From assembly GCA_018806985.1 (NCBI GenBank), contig JADANN010000437.1, positions 770,501 to 834,500 on the forward strand: 64,000 bases of DNA, read 5' to 3'. The notes beneath the pieces were generated by a model. That model ran no database searches. It was not told where the DNA came from and worked only from the letters and a program-made list of their open reading frames with translations. This stretch comes from Angiostrongylus vasorum (lineage: Eukaryota; Nematoda; Chromadorea; Rhabditida; Metastrongylidae). The position numbers and the translations under genes are program-made. Positions 32,901 through 47,900 of the stretch are shown here, one piece after another; the stretch's first letter is position 1; each line of letters opens with the position of its first letter.

Positions 32901-35900
32901 CTCAATGCAAAGCCTAAAAAAGCTAGCCGTGGTCATCTTCTTATGATGCAGAGTAAAAATAAGAAGCTTTATTTTGAAAGCATGGTGTGTTCCTTGATGT
33001 GACTGCACCATTTGAGCACCTCGTCTCGCTGCAGCCAACAACAGATACTCTTTTGCTGGTCATTATTCTCTAATAACTAGTTTATCGTCTAAGTAAACTG
33101 AAATTGGATATTCAATTCTTAGCGACTTTAGGTAGCATGTTACAACATATGATATTTACCTTTTCGGTAAAAATGTTGATCACCAGTACGCACTGGACGG
33201 TGTGTCTCTGCACTTGGCCAAGAATCCGGATCTCCATGTCGCAGTATGTGACTACAGGGAAGTTTGGTGATTCCGTCCAGCCTGAACACTGTAGTTTTTA
33301 TTGCTAAGCCTTAATTTGCATTTTGCATAAACACTGGTACGCTATTGAATTTGGAGGATTTATCCAAGAGTCGATTTCTCGTTACCACGTTCACCTTGTA
33401 TGTGAACGATGTCGGTTAGACCAATCCGCTGCTTGAGAACTCAGCTTGGATGTGAACGATGTCAGATTGACTAATCCATGCATGCTTCTTCTTCGGCCAA
33501 CAACACGATTGCTGCCAAGTGGGCACTCAGTTTTTAAATTCACAAGGGCAAAGGAAAGAATGCGGAACTCGAACCGAGGAGAAAGAAATCGTCCTTCTGA
33601 CTATGTGGACTTCGTCCCACGGCATTTTATTAAGAGGCATACCAATGTCGGTTTAAATGCAGTAGGAAGCCTCGTTTTCCTTCATCGTCTTCAGGGAACT
33701 CGACAGAATAGGTTTAGGATAACGATCGGATGAGTAATCGCAAGAATTGTCGCCGCCCACATTGAACCTTAATTGCACGACGGGAAGTCACCAGCTTTTC
33801 GTCAGAAAGAATTAGAGAGTGTCAGTAGAGAAAAAGGCAGAACGTTCTATCATAGTTAACTGAGAATTCCAAAAGACAATTACGCTCTTCTTTCATTCGA
33901 CAAGAAGGCGGCGGTCTCTCATGCCGCAGCCGAACCCAGTTGTGGACCCGAAAACCGTAATGAATGAGCTTGCAAGATGCCCACGCGAATAGAACTAGTG
34001 CAGGAGATCGTGGCATGCTAAGGATACGTGAAAAATGGGCCATGTAGCCATTCGAGTAGGATGAAGGTGTTTTTCACGTACTAAGCATCAAATTACTAGC
34101 TGTAGTTGTCTCTTCCATTCGATGACATGACATCACCAAAAACCTAAATGGATAATTAAGTAAATAACAAAAAGGTTAACAGTTGACACCTGCGGGAATC
34201 CAACAACAGCATAGTGAATTTTGGCACTTATTTCTACACAGCTCCAGTCAACGAGAATGTCGTTAGGAATTGTACATCGTTAAGCTTAATCTGGCTTGGG
34301 TATTTATACACCTACGCCTATGCCTTACTCAATAAAATGGTAAAATCTACGACGAGCGCCTTTTCCAGAAAACTCTCGATAACCAGTGACTGATAATAAA
34401 GTGGCATTGATAATAAAGAATATAGAAGAAAATGTTCCATTACGATGCAGTCGTGAAGTGTATTCTACTCTTCTAAGCATTGTAGAAGTGATGTGGTCTA
34501 AGCGACAACTTATGGAGCTTATAAACCTTTTGAAATGAGTGTTTTTTATGCTATCGGAAAAGCTTCGTTTAATGTGCAGATTATGGAAGGATGAGAGACT
34601 TTGTTAGAGCTAAGCGCGGGATCGAACGAATGCAAGGTAGCTCAAATTACTGCGCCACGAGCGCCTGGAGAGGTAGCCTTGAAACTAAAATGTTCTCGAC
34701 GTAGCTCAATCCCTGGCAGCGTTATAAGAAGTAAGTAGGATTATTCCATGAAGGGTAGAATTGAAATGGATCTTCATAGGAGGAATACGATGCTGAAAAC
34801 AAGTAGAAAATCGGGTCAACGCCATCATCATGGAGAACGAACTCCATCCAAAGTCGTTGTTTACCATTTCACATCGGACCACCTTTTTGTAGAGCTTACG
34901 AATTATATGGATCGCCCAAAGATTTCTTTGCAAACACCCGTTTCTCCAAATCGAAAGATATTCTCCAGAAAATCATCAGTTATTGGATAAAAACAACAAC
35001 CACCTTGTCCTGTGACGAGGTCCCATAAAATTCCATAGCCATAAAAACCTTGCGAATTTGTTTCAAGAAATCGGCTAAGTAGAAACATCTGAAAATTTGT
35101 TTTACATAACAACATCATAAAGGCGTACACGTCTACTCGCTTTTTTAGCATTTTTAAAAATTTTATTGCAAGTTCTTTGAGAATTCGAATCGATTTTCCA
35201 AAAAATTGGTTAAAAAGCTGAGGTGTCAGCATAAATAAAAGGATAGAGCCCTTGGCGTTGATCTCCTGAGCGATGCGCCGTGCATTCGATTTCATTAACC
35301 ATCGTTGGAGGTGATTAAATGTATATCTGGCCTTTACAATAACTCGCGGTGGCCTACCGATGTATCGAGCTGGTGCTGTAATCCTCCCAGACAAGTCTGG
35401 TACCAATTTGCCGATCCCGGAGAGATGGAACACTTGATGAGCCACGGGCGCCTCCGACAACTGCGCCACACGCGCTCTTGTTAAATCTTCTCGTCATGTA
35501 GATTTTTTGGTCACTGATGATTGGCTTTTACTTGCTTTGTCAGTTGTTGTGGTAAATTTGTTCTTTCATTAAACCTTATGTAAGAAACGAACAACAATTT
35601 CTATCAAAATGATGTTTAGAAATCCCTAAAACTTACCTGTACTAGCACATTTATAAGAAAGAGTAGTTTGATTCCCAGGTAGAGATAGGTTAAATAGGCC
35701 TCGTAGAAGCGAAGATTTAAGAACTTTAACATTCTGAACGGAATAGTGTAGAATCAAAATAACTTTACTTCATTGAACTGTGTTTTACTTAATATATTCA
35801 CTTAGATTTCTATCTTTTTTTTCATTTTTTCTATCTTCACTTTCTCACTATTCTTACCGTACTCTCTCTACTTCTTCTAATCATTCCACATACTACAGTA

Positions 35901-38900
35901 ATCCTTAACTGATTCTCTCCACAGACATACTCTCATTAAACCTCGTGTTTCATTTCACTTCTGTTTTTCCTTCTATTCGTTTTTTTTCATACTTCATTTT
36001 TCCTCTCTCCCTTTTATAAGTAGGACCTATTTCTCATAAAAATCTCACTCCTTTTCCGCGCATGACCGACTGTAATTATAACAATGTCTTCCGTCATTTT
36101 GCTATATTAATTCGGCATCTATTTCTGGAATACTTTCAGAGCACTGGGCAAAAGTTTAAAAGAGAACACTTAGGTTTATAAGAAATGCTATTTAACATAA
36201 AATATTATCGTCAGAATGTTTATGAGCTTACTTATGATGATAGGGATGTACGGATCCGAAACGAAATCGATGATTGAAGACAGATGCCAAATGCATCGCC
36301 AAGCCGTTGATGTTCGCTCGACGAGAAGCTATGAGTTTAGAATTTAACGACAGTACAGAAGGAGAGATGAAGTAAAGTGTATAAAACAAGGCATTGTAAA
36401 AAAATGAGGATACCTTGTTAGCAGATCATGTGGTGCTGGAGAAACAGTTGTAAAGAAGTCTTGTCGATAAGGAATAAGCAAACTGTTATTTGTAGTAGTC
36501 ATGGAACTTCAGTTTAAAATGTTCTCCCATATTGCTATTATTCAGACTACTGCATCGCAGATCGGGCGGTTGAATACTCCCAGAATGCGTAACCCTCTAC
36601 TCGCCTTGACAAATCCCAGTGGGAGGGCAAAGAAACTCCTTTCCATTCATGAAAGTCGGCTATAGCCTGCAGTAGCAATTTGCGAAAGATTATCACGGCT
36701 ATGATGGTACCAAGAAAAAAATCAGCCCAACCAAAATCCTAATGTAGTGACAGAGGCACTTTTTGTCGTAAGAACAAATTTAGAACAGCATTACATCTCA
36801 GCGAATCCTAGTGTCCGACAGCTGCACTACGTTCGCTTTCCCTTTCCACCACTCCAAGCAGTAGCCAAGCCAGGAAATGTGCAGTGCACTTGTGGAAAAC
36901 TTGCTTTCATTTGAACAAAAAAGTGATACTAGAAATTCAACAATAACAAACGATTCTGATCCAAAACTCATCAAGAGGGAACGATTGACCTTCAGAGCTC
37001 ACAAGAGCGCCTTTGTAATAAAAAAGACAAGGAGGATCCCATGCTCACTTTTTAATACCATTCTAGTGCTGATGCCGGCTTTAGAAACTCGTGTGCTATA
37101 TAAAGAGAGGTGTGTTCAATGAGCATTACTGAAGGTGGTAAGGAGAAGATGATGTCGGAGCATCAACTGTAACTCCTACGACACAAAGAATGCGAAATCC
37201 TTACCAATGTTAACTAACAAAAAAAAGGAAGAGGGAGAGAGCGGAAGTGACAAAGAGAGTGAGAGAGGGTCGGATGTCTGGTTATGTCGTTCGCAGTGGA
37301 GAAGCCACGGGTCCGAATAAGTTTTCATCACTAAGGCACTGAAAAATATGTTCTTCATGTGTACCGTAGAAGCACAACTCAGTGCACAACTTTGGCACGT
37401 GACAGAGACTGATGGAGACTTTATTGGGGTTTGTTCGAGCAGTCCTATCATCAGCGAAGAAATGAATGATCAAGACGACAAGGTGATTCCGAGTGACCTT
37501 TTATAATTCGCAGCAAGAATTCATTAACATCCTTCTGAAGGTTTGATGACAGATAACGCAAAAGAACGCAGTACAAATCACAGAACGGAAAGATCGTAGC
37601 AACGGGCTTCAAGGAAAGAAAGCTGAACGCAGCACAGGACATATAATATTCATTGATATGGTAAACACGTGCGCGTGTGGCGCAGTGGTCGGAGGCACGC
37701 CGCAACACACACGTGGGATCGATCCCCGCGCCCATGGCTCACCAAGCCTTCTGCCCCTCCGGGCTCAGCAAATTGGTACTAGACTTTGTCTGGGTGGATA
37801 ACAGCACTGGCTCGATACATCGGTGGGCCACCGCGAGTCATTGTAAAGGCCAGATATGCATTCAATCACCAAACGATGCTTAATGAAATGGAATGCATGC
37901 CACATCCCTCAGGGATTGATCAACGCCGAAAGCTTTTATCCTTTTATGGTAAGCACAAAACAATGTTATGAAACACAGCTGTCTCAGAAAACAGAGGAAC
38001 TGGCAAGCGGAGTCTCACATTTATACGGTCATGCTCAAGTTCTCTCAGTATTCGAGACTTCTACGTTCTATTCCATCTCAGACAAGTTGAAAACCTCATT
38101 CATTTAAACGAATACTACTGAAACTGAGGCCATAAATTGACGAAACACTTCAACAAGTTCGAAAGCAAAGATGTGATGAATCGGTATAGATCCTCCTCGA
38201 CAAATGGCTCGTTCATATTTCGACTTTCGTCACGTCTCCCCAGCCATGCGATGCTCAGCGCGAGGTTCATTCCAGCAACAACTCTGACCAAGAGTTCCAG
38301 ATTTCCGTCCAAAAGTTCAGTGAAATCCTAGAAATCGTTGCCTTTCCGGTAGTACGTAATCACATATCGAGAAACAAAAGGCCGATCTGCATGGTCAAAC
38401 GACTGTGAATTTGAAGACTTGGAAGAGCCCTATAAGGACTTCCGATATTCGGAAAAGGGATAAAGTTCTGCTCAGCCACCAAATTAAAAATCAAGTGAGA
38501 TGTAGTTCAGAGTTCCCGTGATTCTTTGTGAAAACCTTCCATTCGATTTGCGAGCATTGGTTAGTCAATCCAACCATTTTTCATGGTGTGCATTTTTGAT
38601 CTATTTCGATCGATGGACGAAAGTGAACTAGATGTAAAATAGGGAATCGAGCAAAGAACGAGTAAGGAATTTGTTAAAACGTGTTGAACTCCATTTTCAT
38701 TTCACGAGTGATCAACATCATTCATAGATATCGACTAACCAAATGAGACAGTGCCTAGTTCAATGTCGGCCACGAAAACCCCTGGATGTTCGACAATACA
38801 CGAGAATTTTCTAGTATCCAGAAGACATTAAGGTTGGGAACATAAAAGAATTATAGAAAACACTCTGCTCTGCCGCTGTGCATCCGAGTACTTAGTACTT

Positions 38901-41900
38901 GTTACTATGAACCATCCTGGAAACCCATCACTGTTAGGATTCCAAAGATTTTGCAACTTCCACTAGGTTTATTTCGACATTTTTTCTGTTCGTACATTCC
39001 ATACAATGGCACATATTTATACCAGTTAAACTGCAGGCCAACAAACAAGTTTGAAAAAATATTTTTTTCAAATAATCACGTGTACAAAAGAGATTTTTAA
39101 ACGGCATGTGTGGAGCAGTTGTCCGAAGTAGCTTGCGGCACACACATGGGATCAATCCCTGCGTCCGTAGCTCACCAAGGCTTTCATTATTCCGAGGTCG
39201 GCAAATTGGTGCGAGACTTGTCTGGAAGGATAGCAGCACAGGCTTGACACATCGGTAGGCCACCGCGAGTCATTATAAAGGCCAGCTATGCATTCAATCA
39301 CCTCCAACGATGCTTAATGAAGTCGGATGCACGGCGCATCCCTCAGGGATCGATCAGCGTCGAGAGCTTTATTTATTTGTTAGCTTTACAGAAGGGATTT
39401 TTCACAGGCTGTGCCTAATGCATCTGCGTCGGACAACCTACCGATCAATAAGAAACTCTGTGACAAATGGAAATCGGGTTGAACAATACGACACTGAAGG
39501 GAATGTGTGGAATCCAGAGCGTCTTTTTTTGTCCCGTTTCCTCCATGATTGTATAGCATACAATGCGTCTCGCACACAGCATGTTCAAGGGCGCAAGATG
39601 AGTAACCGAAATGATTTTGTAATAAACCAAAAGTATATCAGTTTCTAGTTGGTTCATAGTTTAGTTTTCTACTACCTCTCGTGATTAACATTTCCGTATC
39701 TCAACATTTCTCGTGTTGCAACATTGCTTAACCCATAACGCCGTCTATGGGCCCCTATAGTTTACACACGGGTTCGGACGAAGGGACCGTATGGACGCTA
39801 TAGCATTTAGACTAACGGACTGTGCACATTTATTCGACCGCTAATTGGAAGCAGATCGAAACAGTAGTGGTGAGATTAGTAAAACCATTCTTTATTACAC
39901 TTAATGGTTTACAAAAAACGTTTTTTTCGAAAAAGTTTATTAACCGCTAGTCTAACCAACGGTTAACTTTTACTTCGTTTCAATCACTATGGGCATTGCA
40001 TGAAATATGCGGGTATGGAAAATACCGAAACAGGCTCAGAACACTATGCCAGATATTTCCAAGTGCTCACAGCAATGTATTTACATAATGGATGAGAGTA
40101 ACACACAATCGATACTTAGATACTCGGATGGCCCGCCCTCACTGGTTGTGCGGACCCCAGCTAAGTCCCCATTCCTTCGGAGTTTTGCTGGTTTAGTCAT
40201 TGTGGTTCCTTGGTGTCCCGAGGTCAGCCTAGCCAAGGTGTGCCCGCAGCTCGCCATCACCACATGCAGTAGCTGACTTTGTGGATCAAAAGGAGATTGG
40301 CCACCATGCGACCAGTTTGATACCATGACAGTGGTGAATCCTGTTATTGGTTTACCTTTAGTTGGGCTTCCTCAGGGAAATGCCGGACTCCTTCTAAGCT
40401 TGGGATACCTTGTTGGGGGGATGAATTCCCCGGCTGTACAACGCAGCCCTGACACCCAAGAAGACCTCCTGGCTACGATGAGGCGGTAAACCGTTGGGGG
40501 TAATACGCAATAAATAGAAGCATACACATCATTCATGCCCATAAAAGGATAGGGCAGAGTCTGTTCCGCAGTTTCTGTCACGCTCACATTCCCTACTGCA
40601 TATAGAAAAGTTATTTTTTGTTGTCAAAAAACCAGAAAGTCTGCATCCAACGAAAAAATTGCTCGTAATCGGTTGGGAGAGCCACGCTAAGTAGCGTGAG
40701 TCCGTTATGGGTTAGAAATCACTGATTGTAGAAATAAAAACAACTCCTACCTGGTTGCACGTTCGATTTATCGTTAGCGAAACTCATAATGTCCTTTAGT
40801 CGGATGCCTAAAAACAGGCCAATATTTAAAATGTTTGCAAAATTTTAAATGAATTTCCATCCACAGGTAAAAAATGTAAAAAAGTAGACGTACGGTACCT
40901 GACTTGTCGTAAAGAAGTCTCCAAAGTAGGCAAGGTGAGTAGAACATGAAGGCTACAATTACCAGAAAGAATGGTACCCATTGATAGTAGGAGACCTAAG
41001 AGGTAATTCATAGCTGTTTCTACAAAAAATAAAATATTTCGTGTGTGGTTAGTGTGCGGCCTAAGGCAGCTTGTGGGGCAGTGGTTGGAGGCGCCACTGC
41101 GACACATACGTGGAGTCGATCCCCGCACTCATGGCCCACCAAGCCTTCCATCCCTCCGGGGTCGACATGCCTGGGAGGATAGCAGCATTGGCTCTATACA
41201 TCGGTAGACCACCGCGAGTCATTGTAAAGGCCAGATATGCATTCAATCACCTCCAACGATACTTAATGAAGTCGAATGCATGACGCATCCCGCAGGGATT
41301 AATCAACGCCGGGAGCTTTATCCTTTTTTTATCGTTTCAATGTGTGGCCTCGTATCAATTTTTTATGAGGCTATTTTTTTCTTCAGAGCTAGCCTCACTT
41401 ATGAGCAGCCTATTTCATAACTGTTATATGAACCATGTAGGACAGTTTTACTGGAAGGCATATCTTCTGCATCTCTGGGTGGATCGGATTAAGGTCGCGT
41501 AGGTCAGACTAAAGCAGCAACAGTAGGTCCTTTAGACCCTTCCTTTCTGATGTTAGCAGTGTTGAACGTTGAAAACAGAAACAATTAGAAGGATGAAACG
41601 CAAAGCGTTCAGCCCATCTATAGCCTTTAATGCTTTGATGATGCATTATGTTTTCGACTGTATTTGTATGATCACAGCTGTAATTGAGTGCATGGTTAGA
41701 AAGTACTGTGAGTTTTAGTGGCTAATCAATGAACCAAGACAGTGTTCGTATCCTTCCAGATAATCTCCCACCAATTTACCGACCCCAGAAGAATGGAGAA
41801 TTTGGTTTGCCTAAGGCGGTGGTATCGAAGTAACACCCCTTGTGCATTGCGATGCACCTGTAACAAGTGCGCTACATGCACCAGGAGAAAACAACAAGTT

Positions 41901-44900
41901 CGTGTTGTCACAGTAACTGCATCGAGTGATAAGCGTTTCACCACCTTTGATTATTCTCAAAAATAGGCTATACGCGAGTACAGAAACCTACATCGATGGG
42001 GAAAGTTGTAGTTTTCGTCTTGATAAAAATACGTACTGTTCTATGGCACACGGATTTTACGTACATAGTTATATGAGCTGAGTCTCCAAATGGAACACGT
42101 GGACTGCTTTTGAATAAAAATTTGCTGCTTCAAAATTGCATCCGGGCTCAAGAAGTCCGCAGTCTTTATGGTAATACTGATTTTGGGGTTTAGGGTAATG
42201 AATTATGAATTGATAAGGACACTAATATTTAGTTGACGTGTTTTCGAATTATTTCGAGGAGGTTGCTTCAACAAAACTTGGTGGTCTGCTAGTGGCTTTT
42301 GATTAGTCTGAATACAGTGTGAAGAGTCTACGACTCAACCTTCTTTCGTACTGTTTACCTCCCTAATCAGCAAATCAGCATTCAGTCTTTAGCACACCTT
42401 CTAACATATCATGGCAGTGTACACTGTCGGTGTAGATTTGACGTAGGGTGAAAAGAGAAATATCTCGAAAGGACAGTTGTTTCTTATTTTCTAAAGTTTA
42501 CACATCATCTCTGCAGTTCCATCTTTCTGGGCCTTTATCAACCAATGGTCTGAAAAACATTAACTAAGAGGAATTGATATCGCTGAGAAAAAAAACACTA
42601 GTCCAGCTACGCAAAAATGATTGGAAAAATCCCTAGGGCAACAGGTATAATTAGTGCTGGAAAGCAGCTGTCAATATCTTTCAGCTTTCTCATAACTGTT
42701 AACATCACTGTAGTTGTTTGTTGATTGAAGCATGGACTAAAAATTCTTGAACACCTTTAGACATCATGAGTAATATCGAGGGCAAAAGAAAAGTTTTATC
42801 CTCGCGTAGGAATCTAAAACACAAGCGCTCAAAACTCTCGAAGCATTCTGGATTAATTCCGACAATCCGTAAAGTGAACCGCAACGAGGAATGCCTCGTA
42901 ATCACGCTTGGTTTGGGCAGTTTATAAGCATGTTATTCTGATGGGATGGGCACATTACGATTCCATGTGAACTCTATGTGGTTGGTCTCTACGTAACATA
43001 TTCAGTGGAAGACTCATAGAAAGCGGTAATTGTGCAAAGAAGCTATTGTGTTCAATGTGATTGAAATCTTGGTTCAGCATTTTCTCTGTTTGGTCATGGA
43101 GGTGCATGGTAGGTAGATTGCGGTCAACTTGGCTTGACCTTTCCAGGCTTTGAGGAAAGCGAAATCCGCTGAAAGCGTCAGTGTGTGCGTAAATAAAGAA
43201 ATAAAACAACACCTAGTGTTTGATAAACAGAAATATAAAGAAAGGTTTTAATCTCGACCGGTAGCTTATTTGTTGAGCAGCGTTGTCTTTCGATGAACTC
43301 TCGAATGCAATGCTATGATTTTCTAAGACGATTTTCTAAGACCAGTCGACAGCTAGTATTTTTCATTGTTGCTAGAATGATAGCGAATTCTGGCACTCGC
43401 AGACCATTTGGGAGAGGAGCTTCATTTCTACTGACCGCAGTTCGACAGGGGGGAAAACCTCAAGCGGGTTGAGGCGGCAACCTACTGAAATGGTTATTGA
43501 GAAAAAGAATTTGGCCATTCGGATCCTTTTCCTTTACTTAAAGTCCTACATTAACGGAACATGTTGATGTGGGGACTTTTACAGGTAGGATGAGAAAATA
43601 CATCATTTAGTGAGCAAATAAAAAATCAACAAGATGCGCCTTACTAGATCACCTACCATTGTCTTGCCTCGATCCTCTACATCGGGTAGATTCACATCAT
43701 CAAATGGGGCGAAATAGGTATTACGAGCCCAGCAATACATTTCTGAAATACAGTAATTTCATTCACCACGCATGGCATGAATGCCTTACTAATGCCGTTC
43801 CGTAGTATTCTTTAAAACATTTGGTATTAAAGGGTAAATAAAGGATAAAGCTCTCGGCGTTGATCAATTCCTGAGGGATGCGCGCTGCATTGGACTTCAC
43901 TAGGCATCGTTTGGAGGTGAATGAATGCATATCTTGCCTTTACAATGACTCGTGGTGGCTTATCGATGTATCGAGCCAATGCTGTTGTCCACCCAGACAA
44001 GTTTGGTGCCAATTTGCAGACCCGGGAGGGATGGAAGGCTTGGTGGGCCATGGGCGTTAGGATCGATTCCACGTGTGTGTTGGAGGCCGCCTCCGACCAC
44101 TGCGCCACACACGTCCATATTTAGTATTGGTGGCTATAATGAATGTGTGATTAGCATTGGTGAACACGAGTATTAAGTATTTCAATATTTACTGTTCTAG
44201 CTCTTATTTACTACCTAATCTTTTCATGGCAGGGTGCGACATGAGATACAACTACAAGGATGCTGAGATTCAGGAACCAATGTGGGCTCCGAATCATCAA
44301 TTAGCCTCACCGGGAGTTCTCGTGCTGTTCACCACGCAAGCCGAGACCCTTGCTTTGCCTTTCTCTCAACTATATTTTTACTCTAACGGTGCTAGCAGCA
44401 ATCACCCGTCAACGGGAATGGTCTGGCGGACACAAATAAGCACTGAACTAAGCAAAGCTGAAGCTGTAGTCGAAATCACAACGTTTTAACTTATTTGCTA
44501 CCCTACTCTAGGTTAAATTTCGTATCGTACCCTGCCATTTAAAAGAATGGATAATAGTAAAAGCTAAAACCTTGTGCTTTCAACTGCAGCTTTAGTTTAA
44601 GTGGGTAGAGTGCCGATTCGTGCTATCTTGATCATTGTAGTAGGAAACACGTGAGGCCCCGGTAAAAGGATGAAAAGGATAAAGCTCTTGGCCTAGATCT
44701 CTTCCTGAGGGATGCGCCATGCATTCGTCTTCATTAAGTATTGTTGGAGGTGACTGATTGCTTATTTGCTCTTTAGAATGACTCGCGGTGGGGAGCGCGG
44801 CGTCAAACCCGTGTGTATTGCAAGGCTCCTCTAACCACTGCGCTACGCGTGCGCAAATGGAAACTCCAGACACTTTTGTCTGCGGTGAGGACCGAACAAG

Positions 44901-47900
44901 CTGTTATCGTTTCCGGAGGCTAACGCGTTCACACCACACCATGTGAGACCTTCGTTTCGCCTGTCTGTCAGCTAGTTCTATCGATCAGTGCCATCACCAA
45001 TCACCCGTCAACGAGATTGATCTGAGAAGCTCAAATAGGCATTGAACCCAGTTAAACTGAGGCTGTATTTGAATTCACAATGTTTACTTCTCATTTTCTG
45101 CCTACTATAATTTTTATGGCAGGGTATTAAGCGAAGTACAACCATAATATTGCTGAGATATTTGCAAAACTCCGGACTGCAGGTGTCTGCGGTGGGGACT
45201 GAACACGGAATTACCCCTTTGCATGGCCTAACGCGTTCACCACCTCACCATGTGGGTCTTTCGTTTCGCCTGTTTGTCAGTTAGTTCTATCGATCAGTGT
45301 CATCAGCAATCACCCGTCAACGGGATTGGGATTGCCCCCTGGAAAGGGCAATAGCACGCTCAGTGTCCACCGCAGACACCTGCGGTCCGTTGTTTTGCAA
45401 ATACCTCAGCAATATTGTGGTTGTGTTTCGCATAAAACCCTACCGCAAAAATTGTAGTAGGCAGAAAACAAAAAAGCAAACATTATCTCAGTATCAGCGG
45501 AGTTATATTTCGCAATATGCCTTGTCATTAAAAAAAGAGCAGGCAGTAAATAGTGAGTTAGAATTGTGACTGTTAAACTCGTTTTTACTCATGTGTGATG
45601 TAACAGAAATAATACTACCATAAGCGGCGTGTAACATCACAGTGGTTAGATATGCTGTAAAATACACACGTGCTCTAGGGATCGACTCTGCGCCCAGGGC
45701 TCACCACTGAGGTTACCATCCCTACGGTATCTGCAAATTGGTAACAGACGTGTCTGGGAGGATAGCAGTATTGACTTGACACATTAATGATTAAGATTAA
45801 GACTTGACATTGACACATAGGTCATCGCCAATCATTAAATAGGCAGACATGCATTCGATTACTTCCAACGATACTTAATCAATTCAAATGCATGGCGCAC
45901 CCTCAGGGATTGATCAACGCTGAGAGCTTTATTCTTTATTGTTGCTCCCAACAGAAAGGTGACGCAATTATAAGTAATAGAATGTGAAAAATAAAATAGC
46001 CAAACGTTGAAAAGAATTTATTTTAATGTGGATTTTTCATGGCAGAAATTCTTCTAAAAGATACCGGCGTAGTCCTCCCAACTTTTCTTGTACTCAGCAG
46101 GTAGCCAACATTCAATCGGTCGTCCACCGAACATTTTCAAGCTGACCAACACCTGAAACTGTGATGAATATGGTGTTGATCGTGACCACAATAGCAAACC
46201 TGAATAGAGTAGGCCCAGGGTTCAAAAAATGAGCGATTTTCTTCAGAATAAAGCTTTCCTTAGAGAGATAACCATTGGTCTTCCAATTCTTAAAGATGAA
46301 TGAAATTGCTTTAGAATAAGTTATTTTACGGTATATTTCTCCGTAAAACCGTGCTGACAACATTGTCCTTACAGCGGTAGTTATAGCACAAATGTAGAAA
46401 TGAAAATATGCCTTTCCTTCAGAGTGAATAAATTTAGTTGCGATGCTCATTTCCAGTCGCACGACCAGGTTTTCTTTTCAACTCAACTTTTTCTTCGCCC
46501 AAATTTTTCTTAGTGGGCTCCCGGATGGAGTTGCTGAAAAGATGAACCACCTATATCTACACAGCCAGGACCACCGCCGTGCGATTGGGACACTGTCGGG
46601 AAGGCAACCGAGAACCCATTTTTTAGACTTATACGAATAGTTGTGCCGAGATTTAATGGCACAGATGTATTGTATATTTCAGTACGTATATTATATTGTA
46701 TTATACATTGTAGGAAAGGCGAACAAAAGCGAATACGGGATCGGAAAAATTTGGATCGGAAGAAAGAAATGAGAATGGAAACCGTATTGCAGGGCTCTCG
46801 TCCGCGGCATGCTTCCTTCATGGAAGCTTAATTTTCCAGAACAGAGAAAGCCGTCCTGGATATGGAAGTCTCCTAATTGCACGAGTCATGCGGATATCGG
46901 CCATATTCTGACAAACAAAGGGTGGTTCCCCCTTAACACATCAGTAGTCCCATCATTCCCTACTGGGTACGATCATCACCTTGTTCGCGCGATGATTCTA
47001 TTCAGCCGTAAGCTGTAGAACGATTCATGTCAACGACAACAAATAAAAAAGCCCATATGAAAAAAATCATCCTGAACGAAATCATATCCAAACGCGACTA
47101 GCAGATTAACGAAGACCTGACTGAACACTACGAGATGCTTGTCGAAGGTCTTAGAAGTTGTACCCTGATGAACGAAGATGGCTTCGGCAAAACATCCCGC
47201 CATGACATGAAATTTTAAATGAATTTGAATGAAATTTATGTGAAACTTCTCGCGCGTATCAAGGACATTGGATGGGACGCAAGCAGTCGAGTAAGCAGGG
47301 CTTCGAAAGAGACTTTTTCTGCATGGACCACATCCAAACTGTGTACAGGATCACTGAGATATCTCGGGAATAACACCTGCCCCAATTTCTGACTTTTGTC
47401 GACGATGAAATATCGTTTGACAGTGTCGAAACGAATGCAATTCTATCAGCGTTCGTCGACAAAAAGAGTGGACCTGTCCTAAATAATAGCTCTATTTGAC
47501 TGTTATCAGAATCTTTTCATTTATATGATCTTATAAACTGATCTTCTTTAGCTGATGCGAGGTTGATATAGGTTTTCGTTGTCGTTGTCGTTGTTGTTGA
47601 TATTGTTGGTCGATGGTTGACGTTTCAGCGATTTCGCCTTCCTTAGAGCCTGGACGTATTTTACACTAAGAATACTTTAATTATTCGGTGGAAAAAGGCT
47701 AAAGTATTAATGAAGATCGAACTTTTAAATAGACGCCATATTGAACAGAAAGGCTACTCACCGTGATGTTACGAGTGGGACTGGCCCACGCGTTGTTCAC
47801 GTGGGGTCGCGAGCACGACACACCCCGGGGTCAAAATATCATTTTGCTCGCGACCCCCACGTGAACAACGCGTGGGCCGGTCCCACTCGTAACATCACGG

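Noticed and set aside
33104..33307. Plus-strand frame reading [17 protein letters not shown] and similar
   Set aside because: It is the antisense of the innexin exon 33160-33281 ([20 protein letters not shown]), which has matching splice sites and phases.
43827..44108. Recurrent protein-like frame MAQWSEA.NTHVES...
   Set aside because: It is the translation of the S-A SINE and recurs wherever that repeat lies (25543, 37677, 55944, 59440 and others).
46643..46831. Arg/Lys-rich plus-strand frame ending [10 protein letters not shown] as a small gene
   Set aside because: The neighbouring frame gives RTE endonuclease motifs ([11 protein letters not shown]) continuing into the RTE, so this is a shifted reading of the LINE.
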